From the NCBI RefSeq assembly GCF_004365355.1, contig NZ_SODP01000001.1, forward strand, positions 3,346,481 through 3,410,480: a stretch of 64,000 nucleotides of DNA. The letters run 5' to 3'. The DNA is from Kribbella pratensis (GTDB taxonomy: Bacteria; Actinomycetota; Actinomycetes; Propionibacteriales; Kribbellaceae). The notes beneath the pieces are model-generated. The model did no database searches and had not been told where the DNA came from. It saw only the letters and a program-made list of their open reading frames with translations. Both the position numbers and the translations under genes were made by a program. Positions 40,894-50,034 of this stretch are shown here, one piece after another (within the stretch, counting starts at the first letter, position 1; the number at the start of each line of letters is the position of its first letter).

Positions 40894-43800
40894 ATGAACA
40901 AGCGGCTACGGAGCCTGGCGGCCTGGACGGTCATGGTCATGACCGCTCCCCTGCTGCTGGTCGTCACCAGCAGTCCTGCGGTGGCCGTCGGCACGGGCTA
41001 CTGGGTCAACAACACGGTCGCCTGCAGCGACACCGGCGCCGGGACCCAGGCCGCGCCGTTCTGCACGATCACCCAGGGCACCAAGAAGGCGATCAATCCG
41101 GGTGACACCGTGCACGTTGCCCCTGGCACCTATCGCGAGCAGGTCACGGTGAATGCGTCCGGCACCGCGACCGATCCGATCACCGTGACCGGCGACGCGC
41201 CGGGCGTCATCGTGCTCGGCACCCGCGCGCTGAGCGGCGCCGCGCTGTGGACCGCGACGGGCACGTCCGCGTGGAGCACGCCGTATTCGCCTCCGTCGAC
41301 ACCACGTCAAGTCTTCGTCGACGGCAATCGCCTGGCTGCCGCGGCGTCGTCCACCACGACAGTTGCCAACAGCTGGTTCTACGACGCGACAGCCAAGGTT
41401 CTGTACGTCGACACCGGCGGTGCCAACCCCGGTGACGGGCACGAGGTCGAGGCCGGCGCACAGTCGTTCGGCATCACTACGACGAGCCGGCAGAACGTTG
41501 TCATCAGCAACCTGCAGTTCGTCCGGCCGAACCTGGCCGGCGTCCGGCTGCTGACCTCGTCCGCGATCACCGTCGACCACGTGACCGCGTCGCAGTCCGC
41601 CGGCAACGGTGTACTGGTCGACACCTGTCCGAACAGCACGATCGCGATCCGCTCCGCCGCAGTCGACAACTCGCTGTCCACAGGCATCCGGCTGTCTGCT
41701 TCGAGCGGCGTCACTGTGTCCGGATCGACCAGTCATCACAACGGCCTGCACGGCATCGGTCTGGCCAACGCGACGAACAACCTGATCACCGGCAACACGA
41801 CGTACGCGAACGTCTCGCTGAACCCGAACGCGACCGCCAACGGTATCGACGTCGACACCAGCTCGCCGGACAACACCGTGAGCGGCAACGTCGCGTACCA
41901 GAACCAGGACAGCGGTTTCCAGGTGTACAGCGGCAGCCATCGTGCCCTGGTCGTCCGCAACATCTCCTACGGCAACGGCGACCACGGTTTCGACACCCTG
42001 ACCTCGACCGGCGTGCGGTACCTGAACAACACGGCGTACGGGAACCGGCGGGACGGCATCTCGATCGAGGGCAACTCGACCGGCGCCACCACGGCCAACA
42101 ACCTCCTGGTCGACAACGGCACCACCGCGACCGAGTACGACCTGTACGTCGACGCCGGCTCGTACTCCGGCCTCGTCGCCGACTACGACACCGCCTGCAA
42201 CCACGTCGGTGCGTCCTCGACGAAGGTGAACGGGATCATCTACAAGACGCTCGGGGCATTCGCGTCCGCGACCGGGCAGGAGAACCACGGGCAGTCCGTG
42301 GATCCCGATTTCGCCGACGCCGGCTCCGCGGACTTCCGGCTCACCGGTGGGTCTCCGGCCGTCGACTCCGCCAACGCCGGCCTCACCGGCTTCCTCGGCA
42401 CCGACCAGGCCGGCAACTCGCTTGCTGACGACCCGATCATTCCGGACACCGGGACCGGCACCCCGACGTACGCCGACCGCGGCGCGCTGGAGTTCCAGCC
42501 GGTCGCGGGCGTGACCGATTACGCCCCGCATGCCGCCGTCAGCCTCAACCCAGCTGCGGTCAGCTTCCCGCCGTCGGTTCCGGTGACAGCCGATGCGAGC
42601 GGCTCCAGCGACAATGACACGGCCGGGATCGCCTCGTACACCTTCGACTTCGGCGACGGCACGGTCGTCGGGCCGCAGCCTCCAGCTACTGCGACGCACT
42701 CGTACGCCGCAGCGGGAACGTACGCCGTGACCGTGACGGTCCAGGACAGTGCGGGAATGACCGACACCGCCACCGCGCAGGAGATCGTCAGCACCCGGAC
42801 CGTGCAGACCTACTCCGTCGAGCAGACCAACCCGGCCTGCAGCGACACCGGAGCCGGCACCACTGCAACGCCGTTCTGCACGATCGGTGCGGCGACCAAG
42901 AAGGCACTCGCCGGTGACACCGTCCTGGTCGGACCTGGCCAGTACCGCGAGCAGGTCCAGATCACTGCCAGCGGTCAGCCCGGCGCCCCGATCACTCTGC
43001 GCGCCACCTCGCCGTCCGCGGTCATCGTCGGCTCCGACGACGTCTCCGACGCAGCAGGCTGGACCGCAACCACCACGACCGCCTGGAAGCACGCCTTCAC
43101 GCCGGTCCCGGCGCAGGTCTTCCTCGACGGCCAACCGTTGACCAAGGCAACCAGCGCCACGACGACCAGCAGCGGCACCTGGTTCTACGACGTCCCCACG
43201 TCCACTCTGTACGTCGACACCGGCGGCACGAACCCGGCTGCGGGACACACCGTCGCGGCCGGCGCACGGAGCTTCGGCATCCTGCTCCGCCAGGTCAGCG
43301 ACGTCACGGTGACCGGCTTCGCGGTCCGCCAGACCAACCTGAGCGGCGTCTACCTGGACCGGATCCAGCGCGTCGGGCTGAGCACACTGGACGTCGCCCA
43401 GTCCGGTGCGCAGGGTGTCACGGTCGACGGGTCGGCCAACGCCACTCTCGACGGCATCACGGCCGCGTCGAACCTGTCGATCGGCGTCCGGTTCTTCAAC
43501 TCGACCGACAGCCAGTTGGGCGCCTCGGTCACCCACGACAACAACTTCCACGGCGTGAGCGTCCAGGGCAGCACCCGGGTCACAGTCACCGGCGTCACGA
43601 CGTACCGCAACAAGCGGCTCGGTAGCCGGGTCGCGACCGGCATCGACGTCTCCTCCACGTCCCAGCAGGTCGTAGTGGACGGCAATCTTGCCTACGGCAA
43701 CGATGACTCCGGCGTCGAGGCCTACACCGGTTCCACCGGAACGACCATCCGCCGCAACGTGATCTACGACAACGGCGACCACGGCATCGACAACTCCGCC

Positions 43801-45111
43801 GCGCCGGGATCGATCGTGGTCTCGAACACCGTCGTCGGCAACGCCACGGCCGGAATCAACTTCGAGGGCGGCTCGAGCGGCGCGACCAGCCGCAACAACG
43901 TGGCGATGGACAACGCGGTCGGCAGCACCCGGACGATCGGTGAGATCCGCGTCGACGAGACGTCCAGCCCGGGCATCACGATGGACCGCGACCTGGTGTT
44001 CCAGACCGCCCTCAACGGCCCGCTGTTCGAGTGGGCCTCGCAGCCGTACACGACGCTGGCCTCGTTCCAGACCGTCAGCGGCCAGGAGCCCGCCGGCCAG
44101 TCGGCGAACCCGCGCTTCGTGGCGCTGACCACTCGCGACCTGCACCTCACCAGCACGTCTCCGGCCATCGACGCGGCCGACACCGCGACGGCGGGCTGGA
44201 CCGCGGTCAATCGTGACGGCACCGCGCCGGCCGACCACCCGGCGGTCGCCAACACCGGGATCGGTCCGATCACGTTCGCGGACCTCGGCGCCTTCGAGTA
44301 CGCCGGTCCGGCGATCGCGGTGACGGCTACGCCGACCGGCGGGTTCGCCCCGCTGGACGTGACGATCGACGCCTCCCACAGCGCCGGTCTGGGCGCACCG
44401 TTGACGACGTACCGGATCACCTGTGGCAACGGCACGGTACTGAACCAGTCCAGCGGTGTCTGCCACTACACTGCGGCTGGGACGTTCACGCCAACGGCGA
44501 CCGTGACCGACTCGTCCGGACTCAGTGACAGCTGGACCGGCGCGCCGATCGTCGTGAAGGCGAACGGCAAGCCAACCGCCCGGATCACCGCCACTCCGAC
44601 ACAGGCCTACCGCCCGCAGCAGGTGGTGCTGGACGCATCGAGCTCCTCCGACGCCGACGGCCGGCCGCTGGCCGGCTACACCTTCGATTGCGGCAACGGC
44701 CAGACGACTGGTGCGATCACCTCGTCCACGGCAACCTGTGACTACCCGAACGCCGGCTCCTTCACCGCTGCGGTCACGGTCACAGACACCGGCGGCCTGA
44801 CCAGCAAGGCCACTGTGACGATCAAGATCCTGGCCGATGTCGCGCCGACCGCAAAGCTCACGATCTCCAAGACGAGTATCCGGCACGGCCAGTCGATCAC
44901 CGCGGACGCGTCCGGGTCGACCAGCGTCGACAAGTCGCCGATCGCGACGTACCAGTTCAGCTGCGGCACAGGTGCGGCCAACCCGCCGCAGACGAGTCCG
45001 ACCACAACCTGCACCTACCCATCCGCCGGTCAGTTCACCGTCAAGGTGACCGTGACCGACACCGTCGGCCTGTCCAGCAGCGCCACCAAGACAGTGCAGG
45101 TCACGCAGTGA
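40894..45111 (+). CDS. Very large secreted protein: two beta-helix modules and PKD domains
   Basis: 1405 aa from ATG 40894, chosen for GGGAG upstream and the signal peptide after it (ends SSPAVAVG). Module 1 (~35-545) begins ACSDTGAGTQAAPFCTI and forms a PbH1 beta-helix. A PKD domain follows (~550-640, YTFDFGDGTVVG). Module 2 (~645-1130) repeats the plan from ACSDTGAGTTATPFCTI. Three further PKD-like domains (~1135-1405; YRITCGNGTV, YTFDCGNGQT, YQFSCGTGA) end the protein. No membrane anchor or LPXTG is visible, so it is released or matrix-bound. Probably a polymer-binding or -processing surface protein. Confidence 0.85.
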   Translation: MNKRLRSLAAWTVMVMTAPLLLVVTSSPAVAVGTGYWVNNTVACSDTGAGTQAAPFCTITQGTKKAINPGDTVHVAPGTYREQVTVNASGTATDPITVTGDAPGVIVLGTRALSGAALWTATGTSAWSTPYSPPSTPRQVFVDGNRLAAAASSTTTVANSWFYDATAKVLYVDTGGANPGDGHEVEAGAQSFGITTTSRQNVVISNLQFVRPNLAGVRLLTSSAITVDHVTASQSAGNGVLVDTCPNSTIAIRSAAVDNSLSTGIRLSASSGVTVSGSTSHHNGLHGIGLANATNNLITGNTTYANVSLNPNATANGIDVDTSSPDNTVSGNVAYQNQDSGFQVYSGSHRALVVRNISYGNGDHGFDTLTSTGVRYLNNTAYGNRRDGISIEGNSTGATTANNLLVDNGTTATEYDLYVDAGSYSGLVADYDTACNHVGASSTKVNGIIYKTLGAFASATGQENHGQSVDPDFADAGSADFRLTGGSPAVDSANAGLTGFLGTDQAGNSLADDPIIPDTGTGTPTYADRGALEFQPVAGVTDYAPHAAVSLNPAAVSFPPSVPVTADASGSSDNDTAGIASYTFDFGDGTVVGPQPPATATHSYAAAGTYAVTVTVQDSAGMTDTATAQEIVSTRTVQTYSVEQTNPACSDTGAGTTATPFCTIGAATKKALAGDTVLVGPGQYREQVQITASGQPGAPITLRATSPSAVIVGSDDVSDAAGWTATTTTAWKHAFTPVPAQVFLDGQPLTKATSATTTSSGTWFYDVPTSTLYVDTGGTNPAAGHTVAAGARSFGILLRQVSDVTVTGFAVRQTNLSGVYLDRIQRVGLSTLDVAQSGAQGVTVDGSANATLDGITAASNLSIGVRFFNSTDSQLGASVTHDNNFHGVSVQGSTRVTVTGVTTYRNKRLGSRVATGIDVSSTSQQVVVDGNLAYGNDDSGVEAYTGSTGTTIRRNVIYDNGDHGIDNSAAPGSIVVSNTVVGNATAGINFEGGSSGATSRNNVAMDNAVGSTRTIGEIRVDETSSPGITMDRDLVFQTALNGPLFEWASQPYTTLASFQTVSGQEPAGQSANPRFVALTTRDLHLTSTSPAIDAADTATAGWTAVNRDGTAPADHPAVANTGIGPITFADLGAFEYAGPAIAVTATPTGGFAPLDVTIDASHSAGLGAPLTTYRITCGNGTVLNQSSGVCHYTAAGTFTPTATVTDSSGLSDSWTGAPIVVKANGKPTARITATPTQAYRPQQVVLDASSSSDADGRPLAGYTFDCGNGQTTGAITSSTATCDYPNAGSFTAAVTVTDTGGLTSKATVTIKILADVAPTAKLTISKTSIRHGQSITADASGSTSVDKSPIATYQFSCGTGAANPPQTSPTTTCTYPSAGQFTVKVTVTDTVGLSSSATKTVQVTQ

Positions 45112-45131
45112 TGCACAGCAACGGACGAAGG

Positions 45132-46384
45132 GCGCATCGATGACGATCGAAGAGATGTTCCGCCGGATCGTGCGAGCCCACCTAGGGATCATCCTGGTGT
45201 GCATGCTGCTACCGGTCGCCGGCGCAGCGATCCTGGCCGCCCGCCGGCCGGATCCGACCATTGCGTCCATCCGTCTGCAGGTCGTCGCCGGCTCACCGAA
45301 GTCGACGACCGAGGCCGAGGGCATGAACAGCCGGGTGCTTGCCGTGGCGACAACGCCGAGCCTGCTCGACGCGGCGCTGATGGCGGCCAAGGCGCCGCGC
45401 GACGTCGAGACCTACGCGACAAGGAACATCTCGGCGCAGCGCCTCGGCGAGTCCTCGATCGTCGAGCTCAGCGTCACCGACGACGACCCGATCGCTGCCG
45501 GACAGATCGTGAGCCAGCTCGCGACCCGGGTCGCACTGTTCATGAATCAGGGCGACCAGGAATCGTTCAACGACACTCTCAACGACCTGTCGGACCAGAT
45601 CGACCAGGCCACAGTCCAGCGTGACAAGCTGGTGACGCAGCTGCGCGGCATCGCCGACATCACCGCACGGGCGGACCTCAACGTACAGATCCAATCCGTG
45701 AACCAGCTGCTCAGCCAGCTGAGCAGTCAGCGTGCGACGCTCGTCGCGGACTCGGCGACGCGAGACCGCGTGGTGATGGTCAGCAACCAGGCCGACGTCC
45801 GGCAGGTCAAGACGTCCATACTGCCGCAACTGGCGCTGGCCCTGCTGCTCGGACTCGTCCTCGGGCTGACTGTTGCGACGGTCGTCGAGACGTTCCGTCC
45901 GCGGGTGAACGGCCTGCGTGCGCTCGCACGTCTCTTGCAGGCGCCCGTGCTCGGCAAGGCGACGGAGGACGTCGAGTCACTCCGCAACACCATGGCGCTC
46001 GCCGCGCGTCGGCAGGGAGTGGACGCAGTAGTCCTGATGGGCGCCGATGAAGGTGATGCCGAGACAGTCAGCAAGCTGCTGTTCTCGTTCTCGGGTCACG
46101 CACACGCGCCGCAGCGGCTCAAGAAGGCGGCACGTGTCGACAACGACGACCGGGCGTTCGACCTCGATGAAACCGGGCTGACCGGATTCGCCGACGTCCG
46201 CTTCACCGGTCTCTCCGCGGTCACACCCGAGGACGAGATGACGGCCGGCGTGGTCGTGGTGTCTTCCGGCTCGGTGATGCTGCGCCGGCTCGACGATCTC
46301 GACGACGTACTGAAGGCGGTTCGCTGGCCGGTGCTGGGCATCGTCCAAGGACCTGCCAGGCGGCGGTTCGGCAGGCTCTTGTGA
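45132..46384 (+). CDS. Wzz-like polysaccharide chain-length/export co-polymerase
   Basis: The start is ATG 45140 (414 aa). Two membrane helices flank an extracytoplasmic region: one near 15-34 (LGIILVCMLLPVAGAAILAA) and one near 228-250 (LPQLALALLLGLVLGLTVATVV). The region between is helical (FNDTLNDLSDQIDQATVQRDKL), as in Wzz/PCP proteins. The cytoplasmic C-terminal ~150 residues resemble a degenerate BY-kinase fold without a Walker A motif. It should set chain length together with the Wzy polymerase. The stop overlaps the next GTG by 4 bp. Confidence 0.8.
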
Positions 46385-47388
46385 GTACGAGTACTGCGCA
46401 GTTGCACACCGCCGGCCAACGTGTCGCTGTCCACGGTCCGGCTCCCGCCGTACAGGCCCTTGTCGCCATGGCCGGCGGACCTGAGCCATCCGGTCCGGCG
46501 ATGGCAGACCTCCCCAACGTGGTCCTGTCGGTCGAGGACACTCGCCGGCCGTTCAACACCCACGGAGCGGAGATCGTCACTCGAGGCGCGTGGGCGATCG
46601 ACAGCCAGGAGGTCGTCCTGGAGAGTGTCGGAGGGTCCGGCTATGACCAGCGATGGACGATCAACGAGGACGGACTCCACGTCGCCAGCCGCTGGCGGCC
46701 GACGTACCAGGAATCCACAGCAGCGAAACTGCTGCCGTCCAGGCACCGCGCATTGAGCAGTCAGGTATTGCTGCACTACCCGGCACTCTGGTTCGCGGCG
46801 CTTCAAGGGTTCGTGCCCCTCCATGTGTCGGTCGTCGAAGTCGGCGGGGTTGCAGTTGTGCTGGCCGGACCAGGAGGCGTCGGGAAGTCGACCCTGGTCG
46901 CGCGGGCGCTGGCCGACGGGGCGCGGGCGACGTGCGACAACCTCGCAGTGTGCGACGGTTCGACAGCGTACGGAGTCGCCGAGCCGCTTCGGCTGCTGGC
47001 GAGGACCGGCACTCGTGCGGCCCACGGGCGGCGCGAGCAGGCCTGGCCGCACCGGGTCCGATCCCTTTCCCCGGAGCTCGTCGTCGTACTGCGGCGTGGA
47101 ACACAGGCGGCGCCCGAGCTCCGGGAACTGAGCCCGGCGCAGGCCACCCGCGGAATCGCCGCGGGCACGTATGCCGCCGGTGAGCTACGCCGGTTCTGGT
47201 CGATCGCAGCGACCGTCGCGTCGGCGACCGGTTGCGGTCCGATCCACGCACCGATCGAAGAAGTCGCGACGCGCCTGGCGAACCGCCTGCCCTGCCTGGA
47301 GCTTCGCCTCGCCAAGGAGCCGGGCGCCGGTCTCACCGAACTGCTCAGGCGTCCGCTGGCCGCGGTCCGCACCGGCAGGGTCGGCTGA
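46381..47388 (+). CDS. HPr-kinase-like P-loop protein
   Basis: 335 aa from GTG 46381. The Walker A motif GPGGVGKST is at 163-171, after a beta-rich region (PLHVSVVEVGGVAVVLAG) typical of HprK-related proteins, followed by RATCDNLAV in the Walker-B-like position. HPr itself need not be the substrate: such proteins occur in biosynthetic clusters (for instance lasso-peptide loci) where they phosphorylate other targets. The neighbours are Wzz-like and glycosyltransferase genes, so it may regulate assembly by phosphorylation. Confidence 0.7.
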   Translation: MSTSTAQLHTAGQRVAVHGPAPAVQALVAMAGGPEPSGPAMADLPNVVLSVEDTRRPFNTHGAEIVTRGAWAIDSQEVVLESVGGSGYDQRWTINEDGLHVASRWRPTYQESTAAKLLPSRHRALSSQVLLHYPALWFAALQGFVPLHVSVVEVGGVAVVLAGPGGVGKSTLVARALADGARATCDNLAVCDGSTAYGVAEPLRLLARTGTRAAHGRREQAWPHRVRSLSPELVVVLRRGTQAAPELRELSPAQATRGIAAGTYAAGELRRFWSIAATVASATGCGPIHAPIEEVATRLANRLPCLELRLAKEPGAGLTELLRRPLAAVRTGRVG

Positions 47389-48548
47389 TGGCCGGCGACG
47401 GGCGGATCGAGGTCGCCCAGGTCGTCACCCGGTTCATCGCCGGCGCAGGCGGGGTCGCGTTGCGGGGAGTGCTGCCGCTCGATCCCGCGCGCTACCGGAT
47501 CACGATCGTCACCGGGCAGGGCGGACCGTTGACCGACCGAGCCGCGGCCGCCGGCATGCGGGTCCTGATCGAGCCGTCGCTGGTCTCACCGCTCGCACCG
47601 AACGACGACCGGCGCGCGCTGCGCCGATTGACCGAGCTCTGCCGGGAAGATCGGTACGACGTCGTGCACACGCACAGCGCGAAGGCGGGCGCGCTCGGAC
47701 GACTGGCCGCGCATCGGGCCGGCGTGCCGCGCATCGTCCACACCTACCACGGCTTCCCCTTCCACGAATTCCAGAATCCGCTCCGCCGGGCGGCGTACGT
47801 CGCCATCGAACAACGCCTCGCCCGGATCACCGACAGCGTGCTGGCGATCGGCAGCGGCGTTGCCACCGAGGCGCTGCGGCGAGGACTGGCCACTCCGAGC
47901 ACCTTGCGCACCATCACGCCGGTGGTCGAGTCCGTCACCGTGCCGCGCACCGACAGCTCACGAGCGGCTGCCCGCGCCGAGCTCGGAATCACTCCGGAGT
48001 TGCCGTTGATCGGCACGGTGGGGCGGATCGATTACCAGAAAGCACCCGAACACTTCATCGCGGCCATTGCCGCGCTCCGCCATACCGCAGCCGTCGCGGT
48101 GTGGATCGGTTCCGGACCCGGCGACCGCGAGGCGAAGGAGCTGGTACGGCGGGCCGGCCTGTCGGATCGCTTCGTCTTCGCCGGCGAACGATCCGACGTG
48201 CCGCAGCTCCTGCCGGCCTTCGACATCTTCGCGATGGCGAGCCGGTACGAGGGTCTCCCCTGCGCTGTGGTCGAGGCGATGCGCTGTGGCATCCCGGTGG
48301 TGGCGACAGCAGTCAACTCCGTACCCGATCTGGTCGTCCCCGGCGAGAGCGGCGTTCTCGTTCCACCGGGTCGCCCGCGCCTATTGGCCGAAGCCATCGA
48401 CGACTTGCTGGACGACCGTCCGAAGGCCGACCGCATGGCGCGCCTAGGTCAGGAAGGCGCCGGCAGTACGTATGACGCCGTAAGTCTGGCCGAGGTCCTC
48501 GACCAGGTGTACTCCGCACCTCGGTCCGCACACCTGGTTGCCTCATGA
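47388..48548 (+). CDS. Glycosyltransferase family 4
   Basis: 386 aa from ATG 47388 (stop-start TGATG with the previous gene). GT-B fold: an N-terminal acceptor domain (VTRFIAGAGGVALRGVL, VVHTHSAKAGALGRLAA) and C-terminal donor domain (IGTVGRIDYQKAPEHFI, SRYEGLPCAVVEAMRCGIP, the EX7E signature). It transfers a sugar to the growing repeat unit on the inner face of the membrane. It is the only glycosyltransferase recognised in this cluster, so the repeat unit is short or other transferases lie elsewhere. Confidence 0.92.
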   Translation: MAGDGRIEVAQVVTRFIAGAGGVALRGVLPLDPARYRITIVTGQGGPLTDRAAAAGMRVLIEPSLVSPLAPNDDRRALRRLTELCREDRYDVVHTHSAKAGALGRLAAHRAGVPRIVHTYHGFPFHEFQNPLRRAAYVAIEQRLARITDSVLAIGSGVATEALRRGLATPSTLRTITPVVESVTVPRTDSSRAAARAELGITPELPLIGTVGRIDYQKAPEHFIAAIAALRHTAAVAVWIGSGPGDREAKELVRRAGLSDRFVFAGERSDVPQLLPAFDIFAMASRYEGLPCAVVEAMRCGIPVVATAVNSVPDLVVPGESGVLVPPGRPRLLAEAIDDLLDDRPKADRMARLGQEGAGSTYDAVSLAEVLDQVYSAPRSAHLVAS

Positions 48549-48979
48549 GCAGCGCCGAGCCCGTCGGCCAACTGCGGCGACCTGCCTCACCTTGGCTGCA
48601 GCTCTGCCCTCCCGGAACGGTCGAGATCGACATCCGATCCGGACCCGTCGACGAACATCAGCTGTCCGCCGGCCATCCCGTCGTGCTGATGGATCAGCGG
48701 CCGCTCAGCAGACAACGCCTTCGGCAGGTTGCGCGCCGGCTCGGTGTCGTTCTGGAGCGGGAATTCGTCGTTCTGCCCACCCTCGGCCGGCCGATGGTCG
48801 TCGTCGACGACGCCGAGCAAGCAATCCGGTATTTCTGGACCGCGGTTGCGACCGTGCCACCTGGCCTGGCATTCACCGCCGTGCCCGCGTCCGCGCTGCT
48901 CGGCGTGGCCCGCCGTACGCCGTGGCGCTGGACAGGCGCCTTCGCACCGGCCCGTGTCGTCATCGGGAGACGACCATGA
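48545..48979 (+). CDS. Uncharacterised 144-aa protein of the polysaccharide cluster
   Basis: 144 aa, no signal peptide, mildly hydrophobic C-terminus (PPGLAFTAVPASALLGVAR). No family recognised. It is coupled by 4-bp overlaps to both the glycosyltransferase and the APH-like kinase, and the three are probably made together. It may be a small adaptor for the HprK-like or APH-like proteins; this is speculation. Confidence 0.6.
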   Translation: MSSAEPVGQLRRPASPWLQLCPPGTVEIDIRSGPVDEHQLSAGHPVVLMDQRPLSRQRLRQVARRLGVVLEREFVVLPTLGRPMVVVDDAEQAIRYFWTAVATVPPGLAFTAVPASALLGVARRTPWRWTGAFAPARVVIGRRP

Positions 48980-50028
48980 CCGAAGTTCCCAAGGCCTTTC
49001 ACCCGCACCCCAGGTCGGTGCACGATTTGCTGTTCGCACCGGGCAGCCGCGGTGTACTGATCGCGACATCACGGGATCCGGACGCGAAGCGGACGTTTAT
49101 CGTCACGCCGCCCCCCGAAAGCTATCTTGACGGCCCCGCCGGCCCGGTGGCCATCAAGATCCCGGTCACGGTTGCGGCCGCGAGTGCGATCTCCCGGGAG
49201 ACCCGGATGCTGATGGCCCTCGGCGAGGCGCAGCTCGGCGGGCTCGAGCCCACAGTGCCGCGCTACCTCGAAACCCTCGACAGCTATGGGCTACCGGCCG
49301 TCGTGACCACCGTCGTCAAGGGCGCTCCGATGAGCGTCGCGTACCACCGGTGGCTGCACACCTCGCGTCGGCAACCGGTTGCGAAGGACTTCGCGCTGGC
49401 CGGCGGATGGCTTCGCCACTTCCAGCGCGCGACCGCCGGCGACCGAGGCCGGATAACCTGGGCGAGGGAGGTCGCGGACGACGTCCGTAGTCGCTGGCCG
49501 GGACACCCCAGGCTCGAAGCCGCACAGGTGCGGCTGGCCGCCGCCGACCGTCAGTTGAAGAGCTACCGGACCGCCAGGACCATGGTCCACGGCGACTACT
49601 GGTTCGGGAATCTCCTCGTCGACAACGGCCGGATCACCGGAGTCGTGGACTGGGAGAACGGCGCCCGAGCGGGATGGCCACTGCGCGACCTCGTCCGATT
49701 CGCCCTCAGCTACTGCCTCTACGTCGACCGGCACACCAGGCCGGGACATCCGGTGCGCGGACATCGCGGTCTGCGGCGAACGGGATTCGGAGCAGGGATC
49801 AGGTACGGCCTGCTCGAAGAGGGCTGGCTGTCAGATCTCGTTCGCCTCTACCTGCGCAGGGGGCTCGACGGACTCGGCCTGCCGTCCGCCTTGTGGTACG
49901 GAGCAGCGCTCGCCGGCCTCGGCGAGATTGCGGCAACCGCCAACGACGACGAGTTCGCTGCGCAGCATCTGGAACTGCTTGCCGATCTCCCGTACTGGCC
50001 GCTGGCCGACGACCTGCCACGGAGCTGA
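48976..50028 (+). CDS. APH-fold phosphotransferase
   Basis: 350 aa. The APH/choline-kinase catalytic loop is clear: MVHGDYWFGNLLVDNG (His205, Asp207, Asn212) and the DFG-like Asp225 in ITGVVDWENG. An N-lobe Lys lies in VAIKIPV. Aminoglycoside phosphotransferase-fold proteins also phosphorylate sugars and small alcohols. Inside this cluster a sugar or lipid-carrier substrate is likelier than antibiotic resistance. Coupled to the previous gene. Confidence 0.8.
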   Translation: MTEVPKAFHPHPRSVHDLLFAPGSRGVLIATSRDPDAKRTFIVTPPPESYLDGPAGPVAIKIPVTVAAASAISRETRMLMALGEAQLGGLEPTVPRYLETLDSYGLPAVVTTVVKGAPMSVAYHRWLHTSRRQPVAKDFALAGGWLRHFQRATAGDRGRITWAREVADDVRSRWPGHPRLEAAQVRLAAADRQLKSYRTARTMVHGDYWFGNLLVDNGRITGVVDWENGARAGWPLRDLVRFALSYCLYVDRHTRPGHPVRGHRGLRRTGFGAGIRYGLLEEGWLSDLVRLYLRRGLDGLGLPSALWYGAALAGLGEIAATANDDEFAAQHLELLADLPYWPLADDLPRS

Positions 50029-50034
50029 TGCTCG

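Noticed and set aside
40906..45390. 1494-codon open frame antisense to the beta-helix/PKD gene
   Set aside because: It is the complement of a high-GC repetitive coding sequence. Its translation is Gly/Arg/Val-rich with no domain, and it overlaps the Wzz-like gene start. The plus-strand gene has a signal peptide, ribosome site and clear repeats.
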